Below, in pieces: positions 25,748 to 36,471 of a stretch of DNA of 64,000 bases. The translations under genes were made by a program, and so were the position numbers. The notes beneath the pieces were generated by a model. It searched no databases. It had not been told where the DNA came from and saw nothing but the letters and a program-made list of their open reading frames with translations. Numbering within the stretch: the first letter of the stretch is position 1; each line of letters opens with the position of its first letter. Origin of the DNA: Pseudomonas sp. R84 (GTDB taxonomy: Bacteria; Pseudomonadota; Gammaproteobacteria; Pseudomonadales; Pseudomonadaceae); the NCBI RefSeq assembly GCF_009834515.1, contig NZ_CP019426.1, positions 2,717,501 through 2,781,500 on the forward strand, in the 5' to 3' direction.

Positions 25748-26152
25748 TCAGTTTTTCAGCGGGATCAACACCTGTTCATCCGGGGACAGCACCAAGAACA
25801 CCAGCAACTTGGCAGGTTTGCTTTTGCTGGCATTTTTTGACACCAGATGTTCGGAGCCGGCGGGCTCGTACCAGAACTGGCCTTTCTTGTAGGTGATCGC
25901 CTGTTCACCTTTGACCTGGGAAATCACTTCACCTTCGAGCACGTAAGCCATGGCGGTGCCGTCGTGTTTGTGGGCAATGGAAGACTGGCCGGGTTTGTAG
26001 TCGACCTCGATCATCATGGCTTTTTTGCCCGGGGCGTTTTTCAGCATCTGGTCTTGCAGGACGGTGACTTTTTCCGAGGGATCGTGAGCGAAAGCGGCCG
26101 AGGTGCAAAGGCTCAGGGCGAGGGCGGCGGCGAAGAAGGGCAGGGCTTTCAT
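25748..26152 (-). CDS. Secreted cupin-domain protein
   Basis: 134 residues: a signal peptide (FFAAALALSLCTSAAFA) and one cupin barrel. The motif AHKHDGTAMAYVLEGE supplies two His and one Glu of the cupin metal site, and FWYEPAGSEHLV the last His. Substrate is unknown; small periplasmic cupins may bind metals or small ligands or be enzymes. It has its own terminator and stands alone between a lipoprotein gene and fabI. Confidence 0.8.
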   Translation of the reverse strand: MKALPFFAAALALSLCTSAAFAHDPSEKVTVLQDQMLKNAPGKKAMMIEVDYKPGQSSIAHKHDGTAMAYVLEGEVISQVKGEQAITYKKGQFWYEPAGSEHLVSKNASKSKPAKLLVFLVLSPDEQVLIPLKN

Positions 26153-26288
26153 GGCAGGCTACCTGTGAGGGTTGGGAGTGCAATCACAGTAGTCCGCAGG
26201 GTGGCGCATTCAAACGGCCAATATTCGGAAAGATCAGGTGACCAATCGGCGGCGCGTCAGAAAGGTTATCGGTGTGGCGGAATACGTC

Positions 26289-26312
26289 TTCGCGAGCAAG
26301 CTCGCTCCCACA
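26289..26312. repeat. Single REP arm (GAGCAAGCTCGCTCCCACA)
   Basis: One arm of the REP family found paired elsewhere in the window, here without its inverted partner, 20 bases before the fabI terminator. Confidence 0.8.
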
Positions 26313-26333
26313 GGGGACAGTGTTTCGGCCAAT

Positions 26334-26362
26334 AAAAAACCCGCCTGAAAGGCGGGTTTTTT
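26334..26362. terminator. Bidirectional terminator at the fabI 3' end
   Basis: AAAAAACCCGCC, TGAAA, GGCGGGTTTTTT: a symmetrical hairpin with A- and T-runs, 17 bases beyond the fabI stop on the minus strand. Confidence 0.9.
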
Positions 26363-26378
26363 ATTGGCTAAGCGAAGA

Positions 26379-27173
26379 TCACTCTTCGATGTTGCCCATG
26401 GCGGTGGTGTTGAAGCCACCGTCGACGTACATGATTTCACCGCTGATGCCCGACGCCAGGTCGGAGCACAGGAAGGCGCCGGCGTTGCCGACTTCGTCGA
26501 TGGTGACGTTGCGACGCAGCGGGGTTTGCGCTTCGTTGGCGGCCAGCATCTTGCGGAAGTTCTTGATGCCGGAGGCTGCCAGGGTACGGATCGGGCCAGC
26601 CGATACGCAGTTGACGCGGGTGCCGTCCGGGCCCAGAGAGCCGGCCAGGTAACGCACGCCAGCTTCCAGCGAAGCCTTGGCCATGCCCATGACGTTGTAG
26701 TTCGGCATGGTGCGCTCGGCGCCCAGGTACGACAGGGTCAGCAGGCTGCCGTTGCGACCTTTCATCATTTCGCGGCCGGCTTTGGCCAGGGCCACGAAGC
26801 TGTAGGCGCTGATGTCGTGAGCGATGCGGAAACCGTCACGGGTGGTGGCTTCGGTGAAGTCGCCGTCCAGTTGGTCGCCCGGGGCGAAACCAACGGAGTG
26901 AACGATGCAGTCCAGGCCGTCCCACTTCTTGCTCAGTGCTTCGAAGACCTTGGCGATTTCTTCATCGCTGGCCACGTCGCACGGGAAGCACAGCTCAGGG
27001 CTCGAACCCCAGCCTTGGGCGAATTCTTCAACACGACCTTTCAGTTTGTCGTTCTGATAAGTGAAGGCAAGCTCAGCGCCCTCGCGATGCATGGCGGCAG
27101 CAATGCCGGATGCGATGGACAGCTTGCTGGCGACACCGACGATCAGTACGCGCTTACCGGCGAGAAAACCCAT
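26379..27173 (-). CDS. fabI: Enoyl-[acyl-carrier-protein] reductase (NADH)
   Basis: 264 residues from ATG 27173 ([10 protein letters not shown]). Last step of each fatty-acid elongation cycle: it reduces trans-2-enoyl-ACP with NADH. The glycine-rich cofactor site lies in [14 protein letters not shown], and the FabI catalytic pair is Tyr and Lys six residues apart in YNVMGMAKA, preceded by [12 protein letters not shown]. This enzyme is the target of triclosan in other bacteria. It sits 19 bases after the ATP-binding gene of the peptide transporter on the same strand, the order seen in P. aeruginosa (PA1807-PA1806). Confidence 0.97.
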   Translation of the reverse strand: MGFLAGKRVLIVGVASKLSIASGIAAAMHREGAELAFTYQNDKLKGRVEEFAQGWGSSPELCFPCDVASDEEIAKVFEALSKKWDGLDCIVHSVGFAPGDQLDGDFTEATTRDGFRIAHDISAYSFVALAKAGREMMKGRNGSLLTLSYLGAERTMPNYNVMGMAKASLEAGVRYLAGSLGPDGTRVNCVSAGPIRTLAASGIKNFRKMLAANEAQTPLRRNVTIDEVGNAGAFLCSDLASGISGEIMYVDGGFNTTAMGNIEE

Positions 27174-27192
27174 GTGTTGCTCCTCTTTCAGG

Positions 27193-28803
27193 TTATTGCG
27201 CAGTGGCTGGTGCCAAAAAAGCGGCTTCCAGCAACTGCTGTGTATACGGATGTTGGGGGGCGGCAAAAATACTTTGCGCGTCTCCCTGTTCGACCACTTG
27301 GCCATGCTTGACCACCATCAACTGGTGGCTCAGCGCTTTGACGACAGCCAGGTCATGGCTGATGAACAAATACGTCAGGTTGTACTTGGCTTGCAGTGAA
27401 CGCAACAGCTCCACCACTTGCCGCTGCACCGTCCGGTCGAGCGCCGAAGTCGGCTCGTCCAGCAGGATCAGCGCCGGTTTCAGCACCAAGGCCCGGGCAA
27501 TGGCGATTCGTTGCCGTTGCCCACCGGAAAATTCGTGGGGGTAGCGGTGCCGGGTTTCCGGATCCAGACCTACCTCCTTCAATGCCGCAATAATCGCCGC
27601 TTCTTGCTCCTCGGCGCTGCCCATCTTGTGAATCCGCAGGCCTTCGCCAACGATATCGCCGACGCACATGCGCGGGCTCAGGCTGCCAAACGGGTCCTGA
27701 AACACGACCTGCATCTCCCGCCGCAACGGGCGAACCTCGTTCTGCGTCAGGCAGTCTAGCTGCTTGCCCTCAAAGCGGATCGCGCCTTTGCTACCGATCA
27801 GCCGCAAAATCGCCAGACCCAGCGTGGATTTGCCGGAACCGCTTTCCCCGACAATCCCCAAGGTCTGACCCTGGGGCAGGCTGAAATTGATGCCGTCCAC
27901 TGCCTTGACGTGATCCACCGTGCGTTTGAGCAGGCCTTTCTTGATCGGGAACCAGACTTTCAGGTCCTCGACTTCAAGCAGCGGCGCGCCGATTTTATTG
28001 CTCGCCGGGCCTCCGCTGGGCTCCGCGCCGAGCAATTCGCGAGTGTACGGATGCTGCGGCGAACGGAACAGCTCTGCGCACGATGCCTGTTCGACGATGC
28101 AACCGCGCTGCATGACACATACGCGATGCGCAATTCTTCGCACGAGGTTCAAATCGTGACTGATCAGTAACAGCGACATGCCCAATCGGGCCTGCAATTG
28201 CTTGAGCAAATCGAGGATTTTCAGCTGAACGGTCACGTCCAGCGCCGTGGTCGGTTCGTCGGCAATCAGCAGTTCCGGTTCATTGGCCAAAGCCATGGCG
28301 ATCATCACCCGCTGACGCTGGCCGCCGGACAATTCGTGGGGCAGGGCCTTGAGGCGCTTGTGCGGCTCGGGAATGCCGACCATCTCCAGCAGCTCCAGCG
28401 TGCGCTTGGTCGCGACTTTACCGGTCAGGCCTTTGTGGATGCCGAGCACTTCGTTGATCTGCTTCTCGATCGAGTGCAGCGGGTTCAGCGAAGTCATCGG
28501 CTCCTGAAAGATCATCGCGATGCGGTTGCCGCGAATATGCCGGATGGTCTTTTCGCTGAGGCCCAGCAGGTTTTGCCCGGCATAGTTGATGCTGCCGGCG
28601 GGATGACGGGCCATCGGGTAGGGCAGCAGGCGCAGGATCGAGTGCGCGGTCACCGATTTGCCCGAGCCGGATTCGCCCACCAGCGCCAGGGTTTCACCGC
28701 GCTTGATGTCGAAACTCACGCCTTCGACGACCCGGTGCACGCGCTCGCCGAAACCGAATTCGACGGCGAGGTCACGCACTTCGATCAGATTGTCCTGATT
28801 CAT
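27193..28803 (-). CDS. Peptide ABC transporter, double ATP-binding protein (NppD/YejF-like)
   Basis: 536 residues from ATG 28803 (MNQDNLIEV). It is a duplicated ABC ATPase: Walker A appears twice ([13 protein letters not shown] and [13 protein letters not shown]), each followed by a signature ([24 protein letters not shown]) and a Walker B ([24 protein letters not shown]). Such fused ATPases drive Yej/Npp-type oligopeptide importers. It ends a five-gene operon whose order matches P. aeruginosa nppA1A2BCD, an importer of peptidyl-nucleoside antibiotics. One base separates it from the permease gene. Confidence 0.92.
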   Translation of the reverse strand: MNQDNLIEVRDLAVEFGFGERVHRVVEGVSFDIKRGETLALVGESGSGKSVTAHSILRLLPYPMARHPAGSINYAGQNLLGLSEKTIRHIRGNRIAMIFQEPMTSLNPLHSIEKQINEVLGIHKGLTGKVATKRTLELLEMVGIPEPHKRLKALPHELSGGQRQRVMIAMALANEPELLIADEPTTALDVTVQLKILDLLKQLQARLGMSLLLISHDLNLVRRIAHRVCVMQRGCIVEQASCAELFRSPQHPYTRELLGAEPSGGPASNKIGAPLLEVEDLKVWFPIKKGLLKRTVDHVKAVDGINFSLPQGQTLGIVGESGSGKSTLGLAILRLIGSKGAIRFEGKQLDCLTQNEVRPLRREMQVVFQDPFGSLSPRMCVGDIVGEGLRIHKMGSAEEQEAAIIAALKEVGLDPETRHRYPHEFSGGQRQRIAIARALVLKPALILLDEPTSALDRTVQRQVVELLRSLQAKYNLTYLFISHDLAVVKALSHQLMVVKHGQVVEQGDAQSIFAAPQHPYTQQLLEAAFLAPATAQ

Positions 28804-28804
28804 T

Positions 28805-29824
28805 TCACTTCCTCGGGTCGAAGGCATCGCGAGCGGACTCGCCGATAAACACCAGCAAACTCAACATCAGCGCCAGCACGGCAAAGGCACTCATGCCCAG
28901 CCACGGCGCTTGCAGGTTGGATTTGCCCTGCGCGACCAGTTCACCCAGCGACGGACTGCCGGCCGGCAAGCCGAAACCAAGGAAGTCCAGCGCGGTGAGG
29001 GTGCCGATGGCGCCGGTGAGGATGAACGGCATAAACGTCATGGTCGAGACCATCGCGTTGGGCAGGATATGGCGGAACATGATCGCGCCGTTCTGCATGC
29101 CCAGCGCCCGCGCCGCACGCACGTATTCAAGGTTACGTCCACGGAGGAACTCGGCGCGCACCACGTCGACCAGGCTCATCCACGAGAACAGCAGCATGAT
29201 CCCCAGCAACCACCAGAAATTCGGCTGGACGAAACTGGCGAGAATGATCAGCAGATACAGCACCGGCAGCCCCGACCAGATCTCCAGAAAACGCTGCCCG
29301 GCCAGATCGACCCAGCCGCCATAGAAGCCCTGCAACGCACCGGCAATCACGCCGATGATCGAACTCAACACAGTCAAGGTCAGCGCAAACAGCACGGAAA
29401 TGCGGAAGCCGTAAATCACCCGCGCCAGTACGTCGCGGCCCTGATCGTCGGTACCGAGCAGGTTGTCCGCCGAGGGCGGGGCCGGGGCCGGGACTTTCAG
29501 GTCGTAGTTGATGCTCTGGTAGCTGTAGGGAATCGGCGCCCACAGCACCCACGCGTCCTTGGCCTTGAGCAATTCGCGGATGTACGGGCTCTTGTAGTTG
29601 GCTTCCAGCGGGAATTCGCCGCCGAAGGTGGTTTCCGGGTAGCGTTTGATCGCCGGGAAGTACCAGTTGTTGTCGTAATGCACCACCAATGGCTTGTCGT
29701 TGGCGATCAGCTCGGCGCCGAGGCTCAGGCCGAACAGGATCAGAAACAGCCACAGCGACCACCAGCCACGCTTGTTGGCCTTGAACAGTTCGAAGCGGCG
29801 GCGGTTGAGAGGGGACAGGTTCAT
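28805..29824 (-). CDS. Peptide ABC transporter permease (NppC/YejE-like)
   Basis: 339 residues. One N-terminal helix (WWSLWLFLILFGLSLGAEL), a long periplasmic loop, then five helices including the EAA-type coupling loop AARALGMQNGAIMFRHILPN. The big loop after the first helix is typical of YejE. It forms the inner-membrane channel with the next gene and is energised by the double ATPase. It starts one base from the upstream permease stop, so translation is coupled. Confidence 0.92.
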   Translation of the reverse strand: MNLSPLNRRRFELFKANKRGWWSLWLFLILFGLSLGAELIANDKPLVVHYDNNWYFPAIKRYPETTFGGEFPLEANYKSPYIRELLKAKDAWVLWAPIPYSYQSINYDLKVPAPAPPSADNLLGTDDQGRDVLARVIYGFRISVLFALTLTVLSSIIGVIAGALQGFYGGWVDLAGQRFLEIWSGLPVLYLLIILASFVQPNFWWLLGIMLLFSWMSLVDVVRAEFLRGRNLEYVRAARALGMQNGAIMFRHILPNAMVSTMTFMPFILTGAIGTLTALDFLGFGLPAGSPSLGELVAQGKSNLQAPWLGMSAFAVLALMLSLLVFIGESARDAFDPRK

Positions 29825-29825
29825 C

Positions 29826-30899
29826 TCAATGCTCCCGGCTTTCGAAGTCGATGCGCGGATCGACCAGGGTGTAGGTGAGGTCGCCGATCAGTTTCACCAC
29901 CAGCCCGAGCAGGGTGAAGATGAACAGGGTACCGAACACCACCGGGTAGTCGCGGTTGATCGCCGCTTCGAAACTCATCAGCCCGAGGCCGTCGAGGGAG
30001 AAAATCACTTCCACCAGCAGAGAGCCTGTGAAGAAAATGCCGATGAACGCCGACGGGAACCCGGCAATTACCAGCAGCATGGCGTTGCGGAACACGTGGC
30101 CGTAGAGCACGCGATGACGGGTCAGGCCTTTGGCCTTGGCGGTGACCACGTATTGTTTGTTGATCTCGTCGAGGAAGCTGTTTTTCGTCAGCAGGGTCAT
30201 GGTCGCAAAGTTGCCGATCACCAGTGCCGTCACCGGCAGCGCCAAGTGCCAGAAGTAATCGAGGATCTTGCCGCCAAAACTCAGTTCATCAAAGTTGTTC
30301 GAGGTCAGTCCGCGTAATGGAAACCAGTCGAGATAACTGCCGCCGGCAAACACCACGATCAGCAGAATCGCAAAGAGGAACGCCGGGATCGCGTAGCCGA
30401 CGATGATCGCCGAACTGGTCCACACATCGAAGTGGCTGCCGTGTCGCGTGGCCTTGGCGATCCCCAGCGGGATCGACACCAGGTACATGATCAGCGTGCT
30501 CCACAGCCCCAGCGAGATCGACACTGGCATCTTTTCCTTGATCAGGTCGATGACCTTGGCGTCGCGGAAAAAGCTGTCGCCGAAATCCAGCGTCGCGTAG
30601 TTCTTGACCATGATCCACAGGCGTTCCGGGGCCGATTTGTCGAACCCGTACATGTGCTCGATTTCCTTGATCAGCGCCGGATCCAGACCCTGCGCGCCGC
30701 GATAGGACGAACCGGCCACGGACACCTCGGCACCGCCGCCGGCAATCCGGCTGGTGGCGCCTTCGAAGCCTTCGAGCTTGGCGATCATCTGTTCCACCGG
30801 GCCACCGGGCGCGGCCTGAATGATCACGAAGTTGATCAGCAAGATGCCGAACAGCGTCGGGATGATCAGCAGCAGTCGCCGAAAAATATACGCCAGCAT
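29826..30899 (-). CDS. Peptide ABC transporter permease (NppB/YejB-like)
   Basis: 357 residues. N-terminal helix ([19 protein letters not shown]), a periplasmic segment with [15 protein letters not shown], then helices carrying the EAA loop [20 protein letters not shown]. This is the DppB/YejB fold. It pairs with the adjacent YejE-like permease. It lies four bases after the second binding-protein gene on the same strand. Confidence 0.92.
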   Translation of the reverse strand: MLAYIFRRLLLIIPTLFGILLINFVIIQAAPGGPVEQMIAKLEGFEGATSRIAGGGAEVSVAGSSYRGAQGLDPALIKEIEHMYGFDKSAPERLWIMVKNYATLDFGDSFFRDAKVIDLIKEKMPVSISLGLWSTLIMYLVSIPLGIAKATRHGSHFDVWTSSAIIVGYAIPAFLFAILLIVVFAGGSYLDWFPLRGLTSNNFDELSFGGKILDYFWHLALPVTALVIGNFATMTLLTKNSFLDEINKQYVVTAKAKGLTRHRVLYGHVFRNAMLLVIAGFPSAFIGIFFTGSLLVEVIFSLDGLGLMSFEAAINRDYPVVFGTLFIFTLLGLVVKLIGDLTYTLVDPRIDFESREH

Positions 30900-30903
30900 C
30901 TGA

Positions 30904-32745
30904 TTACTCCGTGCCCACAGGGTCGGTTTGCAGTTTGGTTTCGACTTCTATCGCCGGTTTCGCGTCCGGCTTGATCCACCAGGTATTGATGCCGATGTCA
31001 TATTTTGGTGAGACCTTCGGGTGACCGATGTGATTCCAGTAAGCCACGCGCCAGGTCTTGATGTGCCAGTTGGGCACGACGTAATAACCCCATTGCAGCA
31101 CTCGATCGAGTGCACGGGCGTGGGCCACCAGGCTTTTGCGCGAGTCGGCGTTGATCAGGTTCTCGACCAGTTGATCGACGATCGGATCCTTCAAGCCCAT
31201 GGTGTTGCGGCTGCTCGGTTTATCGGCGGCGGCACTCATCCAGTATTCGCGCTGTTCGTTGCCCGGCGAGTTGGACTGCGGGAAGCTGCCGACCATCAAG
31301 TCGAAATCACGCGAACGCACGCGGTTGATGTACTGCGAAACGTCGACGCGGCGGATTACCAGATCGATGCCGAGGTCGCTGAGGTTGCGCTTGAACGGCA
31401 GCAGTACGCGTTCGAATTCGGTCTGCGCGAGCAGGAACTCGATCACCACGGGTTTGCCGGTGGCGTCGACCATTTTGTCGTCGACGATCTTCCAGCCGGC
31501 TTCCTGCACCAGTTGATAGGCCTCGCGCTGCTGGGCGCGGATCATGCCGCTGGCATCGGTCTTCGGGTTTTCGAAGGCTTCGCTGAACACTTGCGCCGGC
31601 AGTTTGCTGCGGAACGGGTCGAGGATCGCCAGTTGATCGGCATCGGGCAGGCCGGTGGCGGCCATTTCCGAGTTCTCGAAATAGCTGCGAGTGCGGAAGT
31701 AGGCACCGTTGAACAGCTGTTTATTGGTCCACTCGAAATCGAACAGCAGACCCAGCGCCTGACGCACTCGCGCGTCCTGGAACAGCGGGCGGCGCAGATT
31801 GAAGACGAAACCCTGCATGCCGGTCGGGTTGCTGTTGGCGATCTGTTCCTTGATCAGGCGACCTTCGGTGACCGCCGGAATGTTGTAGGCGTTGGCCCAG
31901 TTCTTCGCGGTCATTTCAAGCCAGTAATCGAACTGCCCGGCCTTCAGCGCTTCGAGGGCGACGGTGTTGTCGCGGTAGTAATCGGTGGTCATCGTGTCGA
32001 AATTGTAGAAGCCACGGTTGACCGGCAGGTCCTTGCCCCAGTAATCCTTGACCCGCTCGTAACGCACCGAACGGCCAGCCTTCACTTCGGCGACCTTGTA
32101 CGGGCCGCTACCGAGCGGGATTTCCAGGTTGCCCTTGTTGAAATCGCGATCGGCCCACCAGTGTTTCGGCAGCACCGGTAACTGGCCGAGGATCAGTGGC
32201 AATTCGCGGTTGTTGCTGTGTTTGAACTTGAACAGCACTTTCAGCGGGTCTTCGGCGATCACTTCGGATACGTCGCTGTAGTAGCCGCGAAACATCGGCG
32301 AGCCTTCCTTGGTCAGCGTATTGAAGCTGAATACTACGTCGTCGGCGCGCACCGGGTGGCCGTCATGGAAACGTGCTTCGGGGCGCAGGTAGAAACGCAC
32401 CCAGCTGTTGTCCGGGGCTTTTTCGATTTTGCCGGCGATCAGGCCGTATTCGGTGAACGGCTCGTCGAGGCTGTGTTTGGTCAGGGTGTCGTAGATCTGC
32501 CCGACGTCATCGGCTGGCACACCTTTGCTGATAAACGGGTTGAGGCTGTCGAAGCCGCCGAATCCGGCCTGACGAAAAACGCCGCCCTTGGGCGCATCGG
32601 GATTCACGTAATCGAACTGCTTGAAATCAGCCGGGTATTTCGGTGGCTCGTTGTACAGGGTCACGGCGTGTTGCGGGGCGGCAAAGGCCAGCCCGGCGAA
32701 CAGCAAGCCGCTGGCCTGGACGAGCAGGGCGCGGATGGGTTTCAT
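30904..32745 (-). CDS. Peptide ABC transporter binding protein 2 (NppA2/YejA-like)
   Basis: 613 residues from ATG 32745 ([10 protein letters not shown]). A signal peptide (LLFAGLAFA) leads into the SBP_bac_5 fold: [39 protein letters not shown] and [15 protein letters not shown] are family hallmarks. The protein binds oligopeptides in the periplasm and delivers them to the YejBE-like channel. The ATG overlaps the stop of the first binding protein by 4 bases. It is clearly paralogous to that gene (shared [15 protein letters not shown] and FDFEWTN blocks). Confidence 0.92.
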   Translation of the reverse strand: MKPIRALLVQASGLLFAGLAFAAPQHAVTLYNEPPKYPADFKQFDYVNPDAPKGGVFRQAGFGGFDSLNPFISKGVPADDVGQIYDTLTKHSLDEPFTEYGLIAGKIEKAPDNSWVRFYLRPEARFHDGHPVRADDVVFSFNTLTKEGSPMFRGYYSDVSEVIAEDPLKVLFKFKHSNNRELPLILGQLPVLPKHWWADRDFNKGNLEIPLGSGPYKVAEVKAGRSVRYERVKDYWGKDLPVNRGFYNFDTMTTDYYRDNTVALEALKAGQFDYWLEMTAKNWANAYNIPAVTEGRLIKEQIANSNPTGMQGFVFNLRRPLFQDARVRQALGLLFDFEWTNKQLFNGAYFRTRSYFENSEMAATGLPDADQLAILDPFRSKLPAQVFSEAFENPKTDASGMIRAQQREAYQLVQEAGWKIVDDKMVDATGKPVVIEFLLAQTEFERVLLPFKRNLSDLGIDLVIRRVDVSQYINRVRSRDFDLMVGSFPQSNSPGNEQREYWMSAAADKPSSRNTMGLKDPIVDQLVENLINADSRKSLVAHARALDRVLQWGYYVVPNWHIKTWRVAYWNHIGHPKVSPKYDIGINTWWIKPDAKPAIEVETKLQTDPVGTE

Positions 32746-34574
32746 CGATCTTTCTCCGAAGACTTCAGCCACCATGCGCTCAGGCCCAGGGTGTAGGGCG
32801 GCGTGGTGACGAAGGCCAACCGGTTGCGGTAGGCCAGACGGTGATAATTGAGGTACCAGTTGGGAATGCTGTAATGCTGCCAGAGCAGCACGCGGTCGAG
32901 CGCCTTGCCAGCGGCGACCTGTTCGTCGCGAGTGCGCGCGGCGAGCAATTGTTCGAGCAGGTGATCGACCACCGGGTTGGCGATGCCCGCGTAATTCTTG
33001 CTGCCCTTGACGTTCACCTGACTGGAGTGGAAGTACTGCCACTGCTCAAGGCCCGGGCTTAGGGTCTGGTTGAGCGTCATCGAGATCATGTCGAAATCGA
33101 ATTGATCGAGGCGCTGTTTGTATTGCGCCCGATCCACGGTGCGCAGGCGCGCGTCGATGCCAATGCTGTTGAGGTTCTCGATGTAGGGTTGGTACAGGCG
33201 CTCCAGGTTCGGATTGACCAGCAGCAGCTCGAACCGCAGCGGTTGGCCGTTAGCGTTTTGCAGGCGCTGGCCGTTGAGCTTCCAGCCGGCTTCGGCGAGC
33301 AATGCCAACGCCTTGCGCATGGTTTCCCGGGGAATGCCGCGCCCGTCGGTTTTTGGCAGGGTGAACGGCTCGGTGAACAGCTTGGCCGGCAGTTGTTCCT
33401 TGTACGGCTTGAGCATCAGCCATTCACCCCCGACCGGCAGGCCGGAGGTTGTGAATTCACTGTTGGGGTAGTAACTGGTGGTGCGTTTGTAGGCATCGCT
33501 GAACAGTGCGCGGTTGGTCCACTCGAAATCGAACATCAGGCCCAGCGCTTCACGGGTCTTAACGTCCGAGAACGTCGCACGGCGGGTGTTCATGAACAGG
33601 CCCTGACTCTGGGTCGGGATCTGATGCGGGATCTGTGCCTTGATCACATCGCCACGGCGTATGGCCGGGAAGTTGTAGCCGTTGGCCCAGTTCTTCGCCT
33701 GATGCTCGATGTAGATGTCGAACTCGCCAGCCTTGAACGCTTCGAAGGCGACATCGCTGTCACGGTAGAACTCGACTTCCATGCGATCGAAGTTGTACTT
33801 GCCGCGATTGACCGGCAAGTCCTTGCCCCAGTAATCCTTGACCCGTTCGAAGATCAACTGTCGACCCGGCGTCACCGAAGTGATGCGATAGGGGCCACTG
33901 CCCAGTGGCGGTTCGAAGGTGGTGGCCTTGAAGTCGCGGTCTTTCCAGTAATGTTGCGGCAGCACCGGTAACTCACCGAGGCGCAGGATCAGCAGCGGAT
34001 TGCCCGAGCGCTTGAGCACGAAGCGGATGCGCTGTTTGTTGAGAATGTCGACCCGCAGTACTTCCTGCAACGCAGTGCGGTACAGCGGATGGCCGTCCTT
34101 GAGCAGCGTTCGATAGGAGAACGCTACGTCATAAGCGGTGATCGGCGTGCCGTCGTGAAAACGCGCCTCAGGACGCAGGTTGAAGACGACCCAGCTGCGA
34201 TCTTCGCTGTACTCCACCGATTGCGCGATCAAGCCGTAGCTCGACGCCGGCTCGTCGCCGGACGGCGAATATTGACCGGTACCGACCATCAGCGGCTCGT
34301 TCAGCTCATTGATGCCGTACTGGAGGAAATTCGCTGTGGTGACCGGGCTGGTGCCTTTGAACGTGTACGGGTTGACCGTATCGAAGGTGCCGAACGCCAT
34401 CACCCGCAACGTACCGCCCTTGGGCGCTTGCGGGTTGACCCAGTCGAAGTGGGTAAATCTGGCCGGGTACTTGAGCGTGCCGAATTGCGCATAACCGTGA
34501 CTTTGGGTAATCGTCGCGCTTGCGGTTGAGCTCAAGGCCAGGCTGATCAGGAGCAGGAGGAGGGGACGCTTCAA
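32742..34574 (-). CDS. Peptide ABC transporter binding protein 1 (NppA1/YejA-like)
   Basis: 610 residues with a signal peptide (PLLLLLISLALSSTASA) and the same SBP_bac_5 layout as the next gene: [56 protein letters not shown]. It is the first gene of the operon, and its promoter should lie in the stretch above 34574. Having two divergent binding proteins for one channel suggests a wider substrate range. In P. aeruginosa the corresponding pair (NppA1, NppA2) is needed for uptake of peptidyl nucleoside antibiotics; by synteny this is the same system. Confidence 0.92.
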   Translation of the reverse strand: MKRPLLLLLISLALSSTASATITQSHGYAQFGTLKYPARFTHFDWVNPQAPKGGTLRVMAFGTFDTVNPYTFKGTSPVTTANFLQYGINELNEPLMVGTGQYSPSGDEPASSYGLIAQSVEYSEDRSWVVFNLRPEARFHDGTPITAYDVAFSYRTLLKDGHPLYRTALQEVLRVDILNKQRIRFVLKRSGNPLLILRLGELPVLPQHYWKDRDFKATTFEPPLGSGPYRITSVTPGRQLIFERVKDYWGKDLPVNRGKYNFDRMEVEFYRDSDVAFEAFKAGEFDIYIEHQAKNWANGYNFPAIRRGDVIKAQIPHQIPTQSQGLFMNTRRATFSDVKTREALGLMFDFEWTNRALFSDAYKRTTSYYPNSEFTTSGLPVGGEWLMLKPYKEQLPAKLFTEPFTLPKTDGRGIPRETMRKALALLAEAGWKLNGQRLQNANGQPLRFELLLVNPNLERLYQPYIENLNSIGIDARLRTVDRAQYKQRLDQFDFDMISMTLNQTLSPGLEQWQYFHSSQVNVKGSKNYAGIANPVVDHLLEQLLAARTRDEQVAAGKALDRVLLWQHYSIPNWYLNYHRLAYRNRLAFVTTPPYTLGLSAWWLKSSEKDR

Positions 34575-34680
34575 GTCAGATCCGATCCAGGCGGCTTGGG
34601 CTTAGTGGGCCGTACAGTAACAGCTTGTCTGGACAGGAAAAAGATGCGGGTTAATGCGCGGTTAATCGTTTGCGCGAAGA

Positions 34681-34841
34681 GCCCCTCACCCTAACCCTCT
34701 CCCGGGGGGAGAGGGGACTGTTTGCGGTGTTTGCGAGAGTTGCACCGACGTGCAATACCGAGTCGAACTCACGTTTTGAAAAGCCCTCGATCGGCTCCCT
34801 TTCCCCCTCGCCCCCGTGGGGAGAGGGCTGGGGTGAGGGGG
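34681..34841. repeat. About 160-base MITE-like repeat, copy 1
   Basis: Ends are imperfect inverted repeats (CCCCTCACCCTAACCCTCTC and GAGAGGGCTGGGGTGAGGGG), with a shared interior (GAGTCGAACTC, TTTTGAA, GATCGGCTCCCTTTCCCCCT). A second copy is at 53698-53860. No ORF is inside. With the mltD terminator it fills most of the 334-base gap 34575-34908; the part beside 34574 would hold the transporter promoter. Confidence 0.8.
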
Positions 34842-34872
34842 ATGGATCTAAAGCACACCACAAAAACATCAC

Positions 34873-34902
34873 CAAAAAAAAGCCCCCGAAATCTCAGGGG
34901 CT
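34873..34902 (-). terminator. Terminator of mltD
   Basis: On the minus strand AGCCCCTGAGATTTCGGGGGCT is followed by a run of eight T, seven bases past the mltD stop. Confidence 0.9.
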
Positions 34903-34908
34903 CATCTG

Positions 34909-36372
34909 TCAGTGCGGCTGATAAACCGTGAGCATCTGCCCCGGCTTCAGTGCTTTACCCGCACCCGGATTCCAGCGCTTGAGATGCTGCATCTCAACGT
35001 TGAAGCGCTTGGCCACCACGTACAGCGTGTCGCCGCGCTTGACCTTGTACTGAGTCTGCTGCGCGCTGTCGTCTTTGCCTTTGCTCTTGCTGTTGGCCGC
35101 AACCACCGTGTTGACCCGGCCGGACTTGCGAGCCGGTGCGCGTTTGGTGGTGTCCTGCATGACCAGGGTCTGGCCGACCTTGAGGTTCTTGCCGGTCAGC
35201 TTGTTCCAGCGTTGCAGATCCTTGACTTCGACCTTGTTGGCCTTGGCAATGGAACCGAGGTTATCGCCACGCTTCACGCGATAAGCACGCTTGAGTTTTG
35301 CCACTTCGGAAGGATCGGCACCCTCGAACACCGGCTTCAGCGAGCGCGGGCTGATCAGTTCGTCAGGCCGCATGGTCTGCAAACTGGCAGTGAGCAATTG
35401 CGCCTTCGACGTTGGCACCAGCAAATGCTGAGGACCGTCGATGGTGGTGCGCTGCTTGAAGGCCGGGTTGAGCTGGAACAGTTCGTCTTCGTCGATGTTG
35501 GCCACCGCAGCAACTTTCGACAGGTCCATGCGCTGGTTGATTTCGACGACCTGGAAGTACGGTTCGTTGGCGATCGGGTTGAGGTTCACGCCGTAGGCTT
35601 CCGGCGCCAGTACCACTTGCGACAATGCCAGCAGTTTCGGCACGTACGCCTGGGTTTCCGCCGGCAGCGGCAGGTTCCAGTAGTCGGTTGGCAGGCCAAG
35701 CTTTTCGTTACGTTCGATCGCGCGGCTGACGGTACCTTCACCGGCGTTATACGCCGCCAGGGCCAGCAACCAGTCGCCGTTGAACATGTCGTGCAGGCGG
35801 GTCAGGTAGTCCATGGCTGCCGTGGTCGAAGCGGTGATATCGCGACGGCCATCATAGAAGCGGGTCTGACGCAGGTTGAAGTAACGCCCGGTGGAAGGAA
35901 TGAACTGCCACAGCCCTACAGCATCGGCCCGTGAATAGGCCATCGGGTTGTAGGCGCTTTCAATCACTGGCAGCAGGGCCAGTTCCAGCGGCATGTTGCG
36001 TTCTTCGAGGCGTTCGACGATGTAGTGAATATAGAGACTGCCGCGTTCGCCGGCGTTCTCGAGGAAAGAGGGATTGCTGGCGAACCACAGGCGCTGCTGC
36101 TCGATGCGCGGGTTGACGCCGAGGCCTTCCTGCAGCTGAAAGCCCTGGCGCATGCGTTCCCAGATGTCCTGAGGAACCTGTGGGCTGGGCTTTTCGGTCA
36201 GCCAGATCGGCTTCTGCTTGGCTCGCGCAGCAATGTTCGGCGTATGGGTCGCTTCAGTCTGCGGAGCATGGCTGGAACAGCCCGCCAGCGTGGCGGACAC
36301 AGCCACCGCGATGGCTTGCGCCAGGCGGGTCAATGCGTCTGAATTGACGGACTTACGTATGGATGACGACAT
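34909..36372 (-). CDS. mltD: Membrane-bound lytic murein transglycosylase D
   Basis: 487 residues from ATG 36372 (MSSSIRKSVN). The lipobox LAGC anchors it to the outer membrane. A lytic transglycosylase domain carries the catalytic glutamate in LLPVIESAYNP, followed by ADAVGLWQFIPSTGRYF. Two C-terminal LysM domains (YRVKRGDNLGSIAKANKVEV and YKVKRGDTLYVVAKRFNVEM) bind peptidoglycan. The enzyme cleaves the glycan strand with 1,6-anhydro product. It lies upstream of the peptide transporter on the same strand, as PA1812 does in P. aeruginosa, with its own terminator. An earlier in-frame start at 36396 is less likely. Confidence 0.95.
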   Translation of the reverse strand: MSSSIRKSVNSDALTRLAQAIAVAVSATLAGCSSHAPQTEATHTPNIAARAKQKPIWLTEKPSPQVPQDIWERMRQGFQLQEGLGVNPRIEQQRLWFASNPSFLENAGERGSLYIHYIVERLEERNMPLELALLPVIESAYNPMAYSRADAVGLWQFIPSTGRYFNLRQTRFYDGRRDITASTTAAMDYLTRLHDMFNGDWLLALAAYNAGEGTVSRAIERNEKLGLPTDYWNLPLPAETQAYVPKLLALSQVVLAPEAYGVNLNPIANEPYFQVVEINQRMDLSKVAAVANIDEDELFQLNPAFKQRTTIDGPQHLLVPTSKAQLLTASLQTMRPDELISPRSLKPVFEGADPSEVAKLKRAYRVKRGDNLGSIAKANKVEVKDLQRWNKLTGKNLKVGQTLVMQDTTKRAPARKSGRVNTVVAANSKSKGKDDSAQQTQYKVKRGDTLYVVAKRFNVEMQHLKRWNPGAGKALKPGQMLTVYQPH

Positions 36373-36471
36373 TGGCTGGAAGTAAGTTCCGGGCAAAAAT
36401 GTCGGGCGATTCTAGAAAGCGCACCCCCCTAGGTCAACCATTCAGAATTTTTGTATCAAGTGCTGGGTCAC

